Source: Pseudomonas azotoformans (lineage in GTDB: Bacteria > Pseudomonadota > Gammaproteobacteria > Pseudomonadales > Pseudomonadaceae). Taken from it: a stretch of 64,000 nt of DNA. Of the stretch, positions 8,727 through 18,987 are shown in pieces. The DNA is taken from positions 186,001-250,000 of the forward strand of contig NZ_CP014546.1 of assembly GCF_001579805.1 (NCBI RefSeq). Reading direction: 5' to 3'. The position numbers were made by a program, and so were the translations under genes. Position 1 is the stretch's first letter, and each line of letters starts with the position of its first letter. A model generated the notes under the pieces. That model was not told the DNA's origin. It made no database searches and saw nothing but the letters and a program-made list of their open reading frames with translations.

Positions 8727-9458
8727 TTATTTGGCACTGAGCGCCAGTTTGGCAACTTGTGGTGCCGGCTGGTAGCCCGGAATCACTTGGCCGTCAGCCA
8801 AAACGATGGCCGGTGTACCGTTCACGCCGATGGACTGCCCCAGGGCGAACTGCTTGGAAACCGGGTTGGCACATTTGGCCGCCTTGATTTCCTTGCCATC
8901 GACCATCTTGTCCATGGCGGCTTTCTTGTCGGCCGAGCACCACACCGCTTGCAGCTGCTCGTCACCCGGCGAACCCAGGCCCTGGCGCGGGAAGGCGACG
9001 TAGCGTACTTCCACACCCAGCTTGTTCAACGCCGGCACTTCGGCGTGCAGCTTGTGGCAGTACGGGCAGGTGGTGTCGGTGAACACGGTGATGTGGGTCT
9101 TGGTCTCGCCGATGGCCGGGTAAACCACGGTTTCCGCTACCGGGATGCCGTTGATCAGCTTGGACACGCCCAGGCGCTCGGCTTTCTCGGTGAGGTTGAC
9201 CGGCTTGCCGTCCTTCAGCTGGAACAGGTAGCCCTGGACGATGTACTGGCCGTCGGCACTGGCGTACAGCACGCGGCTGCCCTTGAGCTTGACTTCATAC
9301 AGGCCGGCCATAGGGCTGGCGCTGATGCTTTCGATCGGGGTATCGAGTTGCAGGTTGGCCAGGCTCTTGCGGATGGTCTGCTCGGCAGCGTCATCGGCGA
9401 AGGCAAAGGTGGAAACCAACGCAATGGCTGCGGCGGCAATAATCTGGGTCAAGCGCAT
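8727..9458 (-). CDS. dsbC: Periplasmic thiol:disulfide isomerase DsbC
   Basis: Shuffles incorrect disulfides in periplasmic proteins; it is kept reduced by DsbD. The protein has 243 residues with a signal peptide (residues 1-21, MRLTQIIAAAAIALVSTFAFA), an N-terminal dimerisation domain and a thioredoxin-like domain carrying CPYC (C131-C134). C174 and C196 match the structural disulfide of DsbC. ATG 9458 was chosen because AGGAG lies just upstream and the signal peptide starts there; the long upstream extension of the open frame is not protein-like. It lies between xerD and hom, all on the minus strand. Confidence 0.96.
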   Translation of the reverse strand: MRLTQIIAAAAIALVSTFAFADDAAEQTIRKSLANLQLDTPIESISASPMAGLYEVKLKGSRVLYASADGQYIVQGYLFQLKDGKPVNLTEKAERLGVSKLINGIPVAETVVYPAIGETKTHITVFTDTTCPYCHKLHAEVPALNKLGVEVRYVAFPRQGLGSPGDEQLQAVWCSADKKAAMDKMVDGKEIKAAKCANPVSKQFALGQSIGVNGTPAIVLADGQVIPGYQPAPQVAKLALSAK

Positions 9459-9600
9459 GGGAACTCCTGAAGGCAGATGCAGGGACGGGAGCAGTAGCGC
9501 CGATGTGAAAACTCGGGCATGGGCCGTCCCCTTTGCTAACCGGCAAAGCCTACCACAGTTGGGCCGCAGGGCAGCCCGTGGCGGGATAAATTGGCGGTTT

Positions 9601-10497
9601 TCAGCCGCGTGGGTGATGCTTGGCGTGCATATCCTGCAAACGTGCGCGCGCGACATGGGTGTAGATCTGGGTTGTGGATAAGTCGCTGTGGCCGAGCAGC
9701 ATCTGCACCACGCGCAAATCCGCACCGTGGTTGAGCAAATGCGTGGCGAAGGCATGGCGCAAGGTGTGCGGCGACAGGGTCTTGCCAATCCCGGCAACCT
9801 TCGCCTGGTGCTTGATGCGATGCCAAAACGTTTGCCGGGTCATCTGCTCGCCGCGCAGGCTGGGAAACAATACGTCGCTGGGCCGTCCGCCCAGCAGCTC
9901 ACTGCGCGCATCACGCATATAGCGCTCGACCCACACAATCGCCTCCTCGCCCATGGGCACCAGCCTTTCCTTGCTGCCCTTGCCCATCACCCGCAGCACG
10001 CCCTGGCGCAGGTTGACTTGCTCCAGGGTCAGGCTGATCAACTCGGTCACCCGCAGGCCACAGGCGTATAGAACCTCCAGCATGGCGCGGTCGCGCTGGC
10101 CGATGGCTTCGCTGAGGTCGGGGGCGGCCAGTAAGGCCTCCACGTCAGTTTCTGACAGAGACTTAGGAAGAGGCCTACCTAATTGTGGCATGTCGACTTG
10201 TAGAGTCGGATCCACCGTTATCAACTTTTCACGCAACAGATAGCGATAAAAGCCACGCACTCCGGAGAGAAATCTCGCCGTGGAACGTGGCTTGTAGTTT
10301 TGCTCAAGGCGCCAGGCCAGGTGGTCGAGAATCAGCTCGCGCCCAGCATTGATCAGCTCGAGGTTTTTCTCCTGCAGCCAACCGTTGAACAGGGCCAGGT
10401 CACTGCGGTAGGCCTGGCGCGTATTGTCCGACAGGCCTTTTTCCAGCCAGAGGGCGTCGAGAAAACGGTCGATAAGCAGGTGATCAATGGCAGGCAT
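9601..10497 (-). CDS. xerD: Site-specific tyrosine recombinase XerD
   Basis: With XerC it resolves chromosome dimers at dif under FtsK control. The 298-residue length equals E. coli XerD. The N-terminal SAM-like domain begins IDRFLDALWLEKGLSDNT. The catalytic set is visible: R in CGLRVTELI, K in MGKGSKERLVP, HTLRHAFATHLL, the later H in LLGHSD and Y in TQIYTHV. ATG 10497 was chosen; an in-frame GTG at 10503 adds two residues. It is divergent from the antiporter gene. Confidence 0.96.
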   Translation of the reverse strand: MPAIDHLLIDRFLDALWLEKGLSDNTRQAYRSDLALFNGWLQEKNLELINAGRELILDHLAWRLEQNYKPRSTARFLSGVRGFYRYLLREKLITVDPTLQVDMPQLGRPLPKSLSETDVEALLAAPDLSEAIGQRDRAMLEVLYACGLRVTELISLTLEQVNLRQGVLRVMGKGSKERLVPMGEEAIVWVERYMRDARSELLGGRPSDVLFPSLRGEQMTRQTFWHRIKHQAKVAGIGKTLSPHTLRHAFATHLLNHGADLRVVQMLLGHSDLSTTQIYTHVARARLQDMHAKHHPRG

Positions 10498-10604
10498 GGG
10501 CACTCAAGCGACGCGGCACGGGGCTTTGCGGCAATTAATTAGTGAACTGTGATTAGGGTCACTAGTCTTTCATAGCCCGCTACTTCAAGGAACAGGAAGC
10601 TTTA

Positions 10605-12413
10605 ATGAACGAACAACAGATTTTGCTGGCCTTTGGCGGCATTGGCGTGGCGGCACTCGGCTGCCAATGGCTGGCCTGGCGCCTGAAACTGCCGGCCATT
10701 CTGTTCCTGTTACTGAGCGGGATTCTGGCAGGACCGGTACTGGGCTGGCTCGACCCGCAGGAAATGTTCGGCCCTCTGCTGATGCCGCTGGTGTCGCTGG
10801 CGGTGGCGCTGATTCTGTTTGAAGGCAGCCTGACCCTGCACCTGTCGGAATGGAAGGAAATCGGCAGCGTGGTGCATCGCCTGGTCACGCTTGGCGCGCT
10901 GTCGACCTGGGCGGTGATCACCTTGGCGACCCACTGGCTGCTGGGTTTCGACTGGATGCTCGCACTGCTGTTCGGCACGCTGACCTTGGTCACAGGCCCG
11001 ACCGTCATCGTTCCCATGTTGCGCGTGGTGCGCCCCAAGGCCTCCATCGCCAACATCCTGCGCTGGGAAGGCATTGTCATTGACCCTATCGGCGCCCTGC
11101 TGGCGGTCGTGGTGTACAGCTTCATCATCAGCCGTGCTTCCGGCGATGGCTTGAGCCATAGCCTGCTGACCTTCGGCGGGGTGATCGTCTGCGGTAGCCT
11201 GTTCGGGATAGCTGGCGGCTGGGTATTGGGGCAGATCATGCGGCGGCAGTGGTTGCCGGAATACCTGCATAACCTGGCGACGCTGGCCGGGGTGCTGGGG
11301 GTATTTATCGCCTCTAACGAAGTCATGCATGAATCCGGCTTGCTGGCGGTGACCCTGATGGGCATGTGGATGGCCAACATGAAGGGCGTGGATGTGCGGC
11401 ACATTCTGCACTTCAAGGAGAACCTCAGCGTGTTGCTGATTTCCGGCCTGTTTATCCTGCTGGCGGCACGCCTGGATCTGAACGCCTTGATTGCGCTGGG
11501 ACCGTTCGTACTGATCCTGTTGCTGATCATTCAATTCATCGCCCGCCCTTTGAATGTCGCGCTGTCGACCGTCGGCTCGAAACTGAATTGGCGGGAGCGC
11601 GCACTGCTGGCATGGATCGCCCCGCGCGGGATTGTGGCGGCTGCGGTGTCGGCAATCTTTGCGATTCGCCTGGATGAAGCCGGGCACGCCGGTGCGCTGC
11701 TGTTGGTGCCACTGACCTTTGCGGTGATCATCGGCACCGTGGTGCTGCAAAGTGCGACCGCACGACCCTTGGCCCGCCTGCTGAAAGTTGCTGAGCCCGC
11801 CCCCAGTGGCTTCCTGATCGTCGGCGCGAACGGCCCGGCACGCATGCTGGGCAAGGCATTGCAGCAACTCGGCAGCCGCGTGCTGCTGACGGACTCAAGC
11901 TGGGAGAATATCCGCGCCAGTCGGATGGAAGGGCTTCCCACCTATTTCGGCAACCCGGCCTCCCAGCATGCCGAATCGCACCTGGACCTGGTTGGGCTTG
12001 GGCATTTACTGGCGCTCTCCCCGTCCGGCGAACTGAATACCCTGGCCGCGATGCGTTTTCGTCACGACTTCGGCCACCGCCTGTTCACCCTGAGCAGCAG
12101 CCAGGAGAGCCGCCGCACCGATAAACACCGAGCCAGCCATGAACACCGTGGCCAGTTGCTGGGCAGTCAACCCTTGAGTTACACCAAGCTCGCCAGCCTA
12201 TTGGGCCAAGGCGCCGAGCTGTATAGCACGCATCTCACAGAGGGCTTCGGCTGGGAGCAATACCAAACGCTCCATGGGGAACGCGCCACGCTGCTGTTTG
12301 CCCGAGATGTCAGCGGGTGGGTGCATGTGGTCACCCCGGACAGCAGTGTGAAGCCCGTAGCCGGTTGGACCTTGCTAGCCGTGATCCAACCCGAGAACCA
12401 CACAACCGGCTGA
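10605..12413 (+). CDS. Cation:proton antiporter, CPA1/NhaP type with C-terminal nucleotide-binding domain
   Basis: An inner-membrane Na+(K+)/H+ exchanger for pH and salt homeostasis. The protein has 602 residues. Residues 1-385 contain about 12 hydrophobic spans with the family features FLLLSGILAGPVLGWL, LFEGSLTLHL and the polar motif LTLVTGPTVIVPML. From about residue 390 a TrkA-N-like Rossmann segment starts (GFLIVGANGPARMLGKALQQ), suggesting nucleotide gating. An RBS-like AAGGAACAGGAAG precedes ATG 10605. Its stop codon directly abuts that of the convergent thioesterase (TGATCA), with no intergenic base. The ion is not predictable from sequence alone. Confidence 0.9.
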   Translation: MNEQQILLAFGGIGVAALGCQWLAWRLKLPAILFLLLSGILAGPVLGWLDPQEMFGPLLMPLVSLAVALILFEGSLTLHLSEWKEIGSVVHRLVTLGALSTWAVITLATHWLLGFDWMLALLFGTLTLVTGPTVIVPMLRVVRPKASIANILRWEGIVIDPIGALLAVVVYSFIISRASGDGLSHSLLTFGGVIVCGSLFGIAGGWVLGQIMRRQWLPEYLHNLATLAGVLGVFIASNEVMHESGLLAVTLMGMWMANMKGVDVRHILHFKENLSVLLISGLFILLAARLDLNALIALGPFVLILLLIIQFIARPLNVALSTVGSKLNWRERALLAWIAPRGIVAAAVSAIFAIRLDEAGHAGALLLVPLTFAVIIGTVVLQSATARPLARLLKVAEPAPSGFLIVGANGPARMLGKALQQLGSRVLLTDSSWENIRASRMEGLPTYFGNPASQHAESHLDLVGLGHLLALSPSGELNTLAAMRFRHDFGHRLFTLSSSQESRRTDKHRASHEHRGQLLGSQPLSYTKLASLLGQGAELYSTHLTEGFGWEQYQTLHGERATLLFARDVSGWVHVVTPDSSVKPVAGWTLLAVIQPENHTTG

Positions 12414-12827
12414 TCAGTCGGCAAACCCAGGCAATACCGGTACAGGGCGTTTGTCGGCGTCAATCGCGACAAAGCTGAACACGCCCTGGATCGCCTTCTC
12501 GCGACCATCGGCGCTCATGCTCTCGACGAACACTTCCACTTCAACCTTGAGGCTGGTGTTGCCGACCTTGATCACGCGGCCGATCAGCTCAACGATGGAG
12601 CCGGCCGGGATCGCGTGGTTGAAGTCGATGCGGTCGGTGGAGACTGTCACCAGCGGCAGGCGACAGAAACGGGTGGCCGTGATGAACGACACTTCATCCA
12701 TCCAGGCCAGGGCGGTGCCACCGAACAAAGTGTTGTGGTGGTTGGTGGTCGGCGGGAACACGGCCTTGGTCACGTGGGTCACGGACAGGTCGGTGCGGCG
12801 CTGGATTTCTTCGAGGCGGGTGGTCAT
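12414..12827 (-). CDS. Acyl-CoA thioesterase (YciA-like hotdog fold)
   Basis: Hydrolyses acyl-CoA to free acid and CoA. The 137-residue single hotdog domain shows the family blocks TNHHNTLFGGTALAWMDEVSFI and VTVSTDRIDFNHAI, with GSIVELIGRVIKVG after them. The Asp in the AWMDE segment is the usual catalytic position in this group. ATG 12827 (MTTRLEEIQRRTDLS) was preferred over an in-frame ATG at 12851 because the extra eight residues are not family-like and run towards the rplS terminator. It lies downstream of rplS on the same strand but beyond a strong terminator. Confidence 0.9.
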   Translation of the reverse strand: MTTRLEEIQRRTDLSVTHVTKAVFPPTTNHHNTLFGGTALAWMDEVSFITATRFCRLPLVTVSTDRIDFNHAIPAGSIVELIGRVIKVGNTSLKVEVEVFVESMSADGREKAIQGVFSFVAIDADKRPVPVLPGFAD

Positions 12828-12862
12828 GGACAAATACCGGCAGATAGACAAATTTCAGGCAC

Positions 12863-12890
12863 AAAAAAGCAGCCCGTAGGCTGCTTTTTT
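12863..12890. terminator. Terminator of the rpsP-rimM-trmD-rplS operon
   Basis: AAAAAAGCAGCC (12863-12874) pairs perfectly with GGCTGCTTTTTT (12879-12890) around a CGTA tetraloop. It lies 20 bases beyond the rplS stop. Confidence 0.92.
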
Positions 12891-12909
12891 CTGCATCGGG
12901 AAGCTGGAC

Positions 12910-13260
12910 TTAAGCCAGTTTTTCCTTGATGCGAGCTGCTTTACCGGACAGGTCGCGCAGGTAGTACAGCTTGGCTTTACGTACGTCACCGCGACGCTTG
13001 ACGGCCATGCTGTCGATTTGCGGGCTGTAGGTCTGGAAAGTACGCTCTACGCCAACACCGTTGGAGATTTTACGAACAGTGAAAGCACTGTTCACACCAC
13101 GGTTACGCTTGGCAATTACCACGCCTTCGAACGCTTGCAGACGCGAACGGTCGCCTTCCTTCACTTTCACCTGAACGACAATGGTGTCGCCCGGGGCAAA
13201 GGTAGGGATCTCTTTGGTCATCTGCTCTGCTTCGAGTGCAAGGATGATTTTGTTAGTCAT
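12910..13260 (-). CDS. rplS: 50S ribosomal protein L19
   Basis: Large-subunit protein at the 30S-50S interface. The 116-residue length is standard. It shows family blocks [29 protein letters not shown] and [30 protein letters not shown] 13260 is preceded by AGGAGCAC. It is the last gene of the rpsP-rimM-trmD-rplS operon. Confidence 0.98.
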
Positions 13261-13305
13261 GCTGTGCTCCTAAGGTAAGTCAATGGACCTACCATCGATA
13301 CGTTG

Positions 13306-14058
13306 TTAACTATCGTCCCGCGCGAGGATGTATTCCTCGAGCAGCTTCTTCTCTTCTCCAGAAAGCGAGCGGCTTTCCAGAAGATCGGCGCGTCGTTCAT
13401 AGGTCCGACCAAGGGACTGCTGTAAACGCCAACGCCGGATGTGTGCGTGATTGCCACTTAGCAATACGTCGGGAACACGCTGATCCGCATACACCTCCGG
13501 TCGGGTGTAGTGCGGGCAATCCAGCAAACCATCCGTGAAGGAATCTTCCTCCGCGGAGTCCGCATGCCCTAAAGCTCCAGGCAGCAGTCGTGTAACCGCA
13601 TCTATCAGGACCATCGCCGGCAGCTCGCCGCCAGACAGGACATAGTCCCCAATCGACCACTCTTCATCGACATGAGCTTCAATAAACCGCTCGTCAATGC
13701 CTTCATAGCGACCGGCAATCAGGATCAGTGCTTCCTCATTCGCCAGTTCGCGGACCCCAGCCTGTTTCAGCTGACGGCCTTGAGGGGACAGGTAAATTAC
13801 CTTCGCCTTCTCCCCGGCGGCAGCCTTGGCCTGAACCAACGCGTCTTCCAGGGGCTTGATCTTCATCACCATGCCCGGACCACCGCCAAATGGGCGATCG
13901 TCTACAGTGTGATGTCGATCCGTCGTGTAGTCTCGCGGGTTCCAACAGGTGAGCTGCAACAGCCCCTGTTTCACCGCCCGACTGGTGATGCCGTACTCGC
14001 TGATGGCGGAAAACATCTCGGGAAACAAACTGATCACTTCAATGCGCAAATTAGCCAC
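13306..14058 (-). CDS. trmD: tRNA (guanine-N1)-methyltransferase TrmD
   Basis: SAM-dependent m1G37 methylation in tRNAs, which prevents +1 frameshifting. The SPOUT trefoil-knot protein has 250 residues, with [24 protein letters not shown] and [21 protein letters not shown] as SAM-binding knot segments. GTG 14058 ([16 protein letters not shown]) was chosen: it lies two bases after the rimM stop and matches the family N terminus. A longer frame would start inside rimM. Confidence 0.97.
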   Translation of the reverse strand: MANLRIEVISLFPEMFSAISEYGITSRAVKQGLLQLTCWNPRDYTTDRHHTVDDRPFGGGPGMVMKIKPLEDALVQAKAAAGEKAKVIYLSPQGRQLKQAGVRELANEEALILIAGRYEGIDERFIEAHVDEEWSIGDYVLSGGELPAMVLIDAVTRLLPGALGHADSAEEDSFTDGLLDCPHYTRPEVYADQRVPDVLLSGNHAHIRRWRLQQSLGRTYERRADLLESRSLSGEEKKLLEEYILARDDS

Positions 14059-14060
14059 GC

Positions 14061-14597
14061 TTAGAAGTCCGCGTCCCATTCCACCTTCATCTCGCCCGCG
14101 ACCAGGTCGACGGCCAACACGCATTGCGCCGTATAGGGCAACAGGCGTTCGCGATCATCCAGGCTGCCAGCGCAAGGCCTGACCACCATTACATCATTGG
14201 CGCCGGTTTCCAGAAGATGATCGATTTTCCCGAACAATTGCCCGAGTTGATCAATAACCTTCAGACCTTCCAGTTGGTACCAGTAGTACTCGCCGTCGGT
14301 CAATTCAGGGAACAGGTCTCGCGGCACGCAGATCTCATAACCGGCCAGAAGACGAGCTTCTTCACGGTCATCAAGACCCTTGAGCTTTGCGACCAGGAAC
14401 TTATCGCTCCCGCGTCCACTGACCAGCTCAACCTGCTTCACACTACCTTCGCGCTTGAGCGTCCAGGTCTTGTACTGCAACAGGTTTTCAGTCGGATCAG
14501 TAAAGGAATACACCTTCACTTCGCCGCGAACGCCATGAACAGAGTAAATCTTGCCGATAACGATCAAATCATCAGCAACAGCTGGCGTCGCGTTCAT
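14061..14597 (-). CDS. rimM: Ribosome maturation factor RimM
   Basis: Assembly factor for the 30S head that binds S19. The protein has 178 residues: an N-terminal RimM domain ([20 protein letters not shown]) and a C-terminal PRC-barrel ([15 protein letters not shown], then [13 protein letters not shown]). It lies 5 bases after the rpsP stop and 2 bases before trmD in the conserved operon order. Confidence 0.97.
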   Translation of the reverse strand: MNATPAVADDLIVIGKIYSVHGVRGEVKVYSFTDPTENLLQYKTWTLKREGSVKQVELVSGRGSDKFLVAKLKGLDDREEARLLAGYEICVPRDLFPELTDGEYYWYQLEGLKVIDQLGQLFGKIDHLLETGANDVMVVRPCAGSLDDRERLLPYTAQCVLAVDLVAGEMKVEWDADF

Positions 14598-14602
14598 ATT
14601 GC

Positions 14603-14854
14603 TCAGGCTGCGGCCTTAGCCGAGTCCTTCAACAGTTTTGCAACGCGCTCGGATGGCTGTGCACCCACGCTCAGCCAGTAGGCTACGCGCTCTTGGTTCA
14701 CGGACAGACGAACTTCTTGACCACGAGCAACAGGGTTGAAGAAACCAACCTGTTCCTTGTGCGAACCGTCACGCGGGTTGCGGCTGTCGGTTACGGTCAA
14801 GTGGTAAAACGGGCGCTTTTTGGAGCCGCCAAGGGCAAGACGGATTGTTAGCAT
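14603..14854 (-). CDS. rpsP: 30S ribosomal protein S16
   Basis: Small-subunit assembly protein of 83 residues ([20 protein letters not shown], then [19 protein letters not shown]). First gene of the four-gene operon; its promoter must lie within 14855-15104. Confidence 0.98.
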   Translation of the reverse strand: MLTIRLALGGSKKRPFYHLTVTDSRNPRDGSHKEQVGFFNPVARGQEVRLSVNQERVAYWLSVGAQPSERVAKLLKDSAKAAA

Positions 14855-15075
14855 GTGAACATCGTTCCTGTAGTCGGTGCTGCAAATCTAAATGCACAGC
14901 GGGCATAGGTGCCCGAAAGGCCGCATATTCTAAGGAATATCCGGACTTTTGCAAATGTCTTTTTCTGGCGCCTATCAGCGTGCCACTCAGATCTGCTATA
15001 GAGCCGTCGGTTAAAACGGCGAGTCAGCGCCCGCCAACGGCGGGTTTGCTGGAGATCCCACGTCCCTGTGGGTCG

Positions 15076-15097
15076 GAGCAAAAGCGGGCTTTTGCTC
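15076..15097 (-). terminator. Hairpin immediately downstream of ffh
   Basis: GAGCAAAAGC (15076-15085) pairs perfectly with GCTTTTGCTC (15088-15097), starting 8 bases after the ffh stop. It has no clear T-run, so it may be a processing or weak terminator structure. A second hairpin CCCGCC-AAC-GGCGGG lies nearby at about 15030-15045. The remaining 14855-15029 holds the rpsP promoter region. Confidence 0.5.
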
Positions 15098-15104
15098 GAA
15101 TTCT

Positions 15105-16481
<1,377 letters not shown>

Positions 16482-16701
16482 GCGCGATCCTTTCAGGCCC
16501 TATTCATAGACCGAGGTAATGGCGGCCCAGGCTGTGGTAAATCGCTATTAAAAACAGCGCTCGGCGAGCCTGCGGCGTGGGCAGGTCGCGGATTATAGCG
16601 AAGACTGCCGCCATGCACACCCGCTGTCTGGCTTGAGAGTCTTTCGTGTTACGCGGGGGTATGCCAAACTCAGCGCCTTTCGGGCTTGCCTAACAGGATT
16701 T

Positions 16702-17514
16702 ATGCTCCCTTTGTCACCCAGTTTGCTACCCAGCCTCGCCGCCGCCATTTTGTATGCCGCTGCGACTCTCTACCAGGGCACTCGTCTGGCCCAAGGCGCC
16801 AAGGCGGACAAACGCCTGCTCGTCGGCTTGGGTGTGCTCGCCCTGCTGGCCCATGCTGCCAGCCTGTTTACCCATTTGATGACCCCCGTAGGCCTGGGCC
16901 TGGATTTTTTCAGTGCCGCCAGCCTGATCGCAGCCGCCGTCATCGCATTGACCCTGCTGGCCTGCTACCGGATTCCCGTCGAGAACCTGCTGGTGCTGCT
17001 ATTCCCGCTGGGCATGCTGACGGTGCTAATGGCGCAATTCGCCCCGACCGGCACGGTGCAGGTGATTGATGAAGAACCGGGCATCCTGGCGCATATCCTG
17101 CTGTCGATCCTGGCCTATGGCATGTTCACCATCGCGGTGTTCCAGGCCCTGCTCCTGCTGTTGCAAGACCACCAGCTCAAGCACAAGCACCCCTCGGGGC
17201 TGATCAAGAACTTCCCGCCGCTGCAAACCATGGAAAGCCTGCTGTTCGGCTTCCTGTGGGCCGGTTGGACGCTGCTGTCGCTTTCGCTGATCTCCGGCTG
17301 GCTGTTCGTCGAAAACCTGTTCGCCCAGCACTTGGTGCACAAAACCCTGCTGGCGTGCCTGGCCTGGGTGGTGTTCAGCGTGTTGCTGTGGGGCCGCAAC
17401 CGCCTCGGCTGGCGCGGGCACAAGGCGATCCGCTGGACCCTGGCCGGTTTCTGCCTGCTGATGCTGGCCTATTTCGGCAGCAAGCTGGTCCGCGAATACA
17501 TCCTGCATATCTGA
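16702..17514 (+). CDS. Inner-membrane CcsA/YpjD-like cytochrome c assembly family protein
   Basis: A 270-residue polytopic protein with about eight membrane spans. The C-terminal part matches the CcsA/ResC family (GILAHILLSILAYGMFTIAV, then WAGWTLLSLSLISGWLF and KTLLACLAWVVFSVLLWGRN). True CcsA handles haem in cytochrome c maturation; this YpjD-type protein next to ffh is of unproved function. ATG 16702 (MLPLSPSLLPSLAAAILY) was chosen because the longer frame adds a non-hydrophobic 23-residue leader. The next gene begins 12 bases downstream. Confidence 0.85.
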   Translation: MLPLSPSLLPSLAAAILYAAATLYQGTRLAQGAKADKRLLVGLGVLALLAHAASLFTHLMTPVGLGLDFFSAASLIAAAVIALTLLACYRIPVENLLVLLFPLGMLTVLMAQFAPTGTVQVIDEEPGILAHILLSILAYGMFTIAVFQALLLLLQDHQLKHKHPSGLIKNFPPLQTMESLLFGFLWAGWTLLSLSLISGWLFVENLFAQHLVHKTLLACLAWVVFSVLLWGRNRLGWRGHKAIRWTLAGFCLLMLAYFGSKLVREYILHI

Positions 17515-17526
17515 CGGGCAGCCATC

Positions 17527-18765
17527 ATGGACAACTTGCCCCTGGAGCCGATGCTCGCGGTAATCGCCCTGCTGGTCTTATGGGCCGCACTGTTCACCGC
17601 CATCGAAGCCGCGCAACAACACCTGCTGGCCCTGCGCCCCGGCACACGCCAGGGTGACAAGGCCGCCGCCCGCCTGAGCTTCCCGCGTAACAGCCTGATC
17701 TTGTGCAACAGCCTGTGTCGCGCCGCCGTGGTGATCCTCTGCACGCTGCTGGCTATCTACGCCTGGGCGCAGAATGGGCCTTGGCTGGGCTGGATGATTT
17801 CCTGCGCGACCCTGCTGATTCTGGCCGACTACCTACCCCGCGCCCTCGCCGTCCGCCATCCGCAGGCCGTGCTGGGCTTTGGCAATACGCTGTTGGGCGT
17901 GCCGTTGAAAATTCTTTACCCGCTGGCCTGGCTGCTCAATGGCATCAGCCTGTTGCTGCTGCGCCCGTTCGCACGTAAATCCGGCATCGTGAAAAAGAGC
18001 GACGAGCCGCTGCCCGATCATGACGACGAGCCGGAAGCCGAATCCGACGAAGGCCGCACCCCCGGTATGCCGGGCATCCACGCCCTGGACAACATCACCG
18101 TCAACGACATCCTGGTACCGCGCAGCGAAGTGGACGGTATCAACCTGGATGACTCGATCGAAGCAATCATCGAGCAACTGCGCACCTCCCAGCGCACGCG
18201 CCTGCCGGTGTTCCACAGTGACATCAACCAGGTCCAGGCGGTGCTCAATACCCGGCAGATCCAACACCTGCTGCACGACGCCAGCCTGACCAAAGAGGCC
18301 TTGCTCGCCGCCTGCCACGAACCCTACTTCGTCCCGGAAAGCACGCCCCTGCAACTGCAACTGCTGAACTTCCACAAGCAGCAGCGGCGCCTGGGCATGG
18401 TGGTGGATGAATACGGCGAAGTGCTGGGTATCGTGACCCTGGAAGATATCCTCGAAGAAATCGTCGGCGAATTCGAAAGCGAACAGAGCGCCGACAACCC
18501 GCACATCGAGCCCCAGCCGGACGGCCGCTACATCATCGATGGCGCCGCCTCGATCCGCGAGCTGAACAAAAGCCTGAACTGGCACCTGCCCAGCGACGGC
18601 CCCAAGACCCTCAATGGCCTGGTCACCGAAGCGCTGGAGACCATTCCCGATTGCGCGGTGTGCCTGAAAATCGGGCGCTACCGCCTGGAAATCCTCGAGA
18701 CCGAGGACAACCGCGTGAGCAAGGTGCTGATCTGGCACACCAGCCGGATGCCGGTCGCCGTTTAA
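17527..18765 (+). CDS. CNNM/CorC-family transporter (HlyC/CorC, YfjD-like)
   Basis: A 412-residue membrane protein of the CNNM/CorB group linked to Mg2+/Co2+ efflux. Residues 1-150 form the CNNM transmembrane domain. Two CBS domains follow (VNDILVPRSEVDGI, about 190-310, and LGMVVDEYGEVLGIVTLEDILEEIVGEF), and then a CorC_HlyC domain (YIIDGAASIRELN onward). It lies 12 bases after the CcsA-like gene, so the two are probably cotranscribed, an arrangement conserved in Pseudomonas next to ffh. The ion specificity is inferred from family. Confidence 0.9.
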   Translation: MDNLPLEPMLAVIALLVLWAALFTAIEAAQQHLLALRPGTRQGDKAAARLSFPRNSLILCNSLCRAAVVILCTLLAIYAWAQNGPWLGWMISCATLLILADYLPRALAVRHPQAVLGFGNTLLGVPLKILYPLAWLLNGISLLLLRPFARKSGIVKKSDEPLPDHDDEPEAESDEGRTPGMPGIHALDNITVNDILVPRSEVDGINLDDSIEAIIEQLRTSQRTRLPVFHSDINQVQAVLNTRQIQHLLHDASLTKEALLAACHEPYFVPESTPLQLQLLNFHKQQRRLGMVVDEYGEVLGIVTLEDILEEIVGEFESEQSADNPHIEPQPDGRYIIDGAASIRELNKSLNWHLPSDGPKTLNGLVTEALETIPDCAVCLKIGRYRLEILETEDNRVSKVLIWHTSRMPVAV

Positions 18766-18770
18766 CCCCC

Positions 18771-18800
18771 TTGTTGGATCCGCAAACCCCTTCCTATAAT
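18771..18800 (+). promoter_or_regulatory. Sigma-70-like promoter upstream of the MHS transporter
   Basis: TTGTTG (18771-18776), an 18-base spacer and a perfect TATAAT (18795-18800). This gives a leader of about 180 bases before the ATG at 18988. Confidence 0.6.
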
Positions 18801-18987
18801 CGGGGCGGCTTACCAGAGCCGCGCCCGACCGCGTGCTACCCGCACCCAGCGTGTCCAGGCACCGCTTTATCGTGTCTGACCGGTGTTCGCTCCCATCCCG
18901 AGCCTTCCCGCGCACAACCCTGATCCATGGGTGTTCGACCAATAATAATCCGCGTCCAAACGCGCAATGACCATCAGGGACACCACC

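Noticed and set aside
13306..14124. Longer trmD start at 14124
   Set aside because: The extra 22 residues are Arg/Gly-rich and read inside rimM. The GTG at 14058 fits the family N terminus and the 2-base gap.
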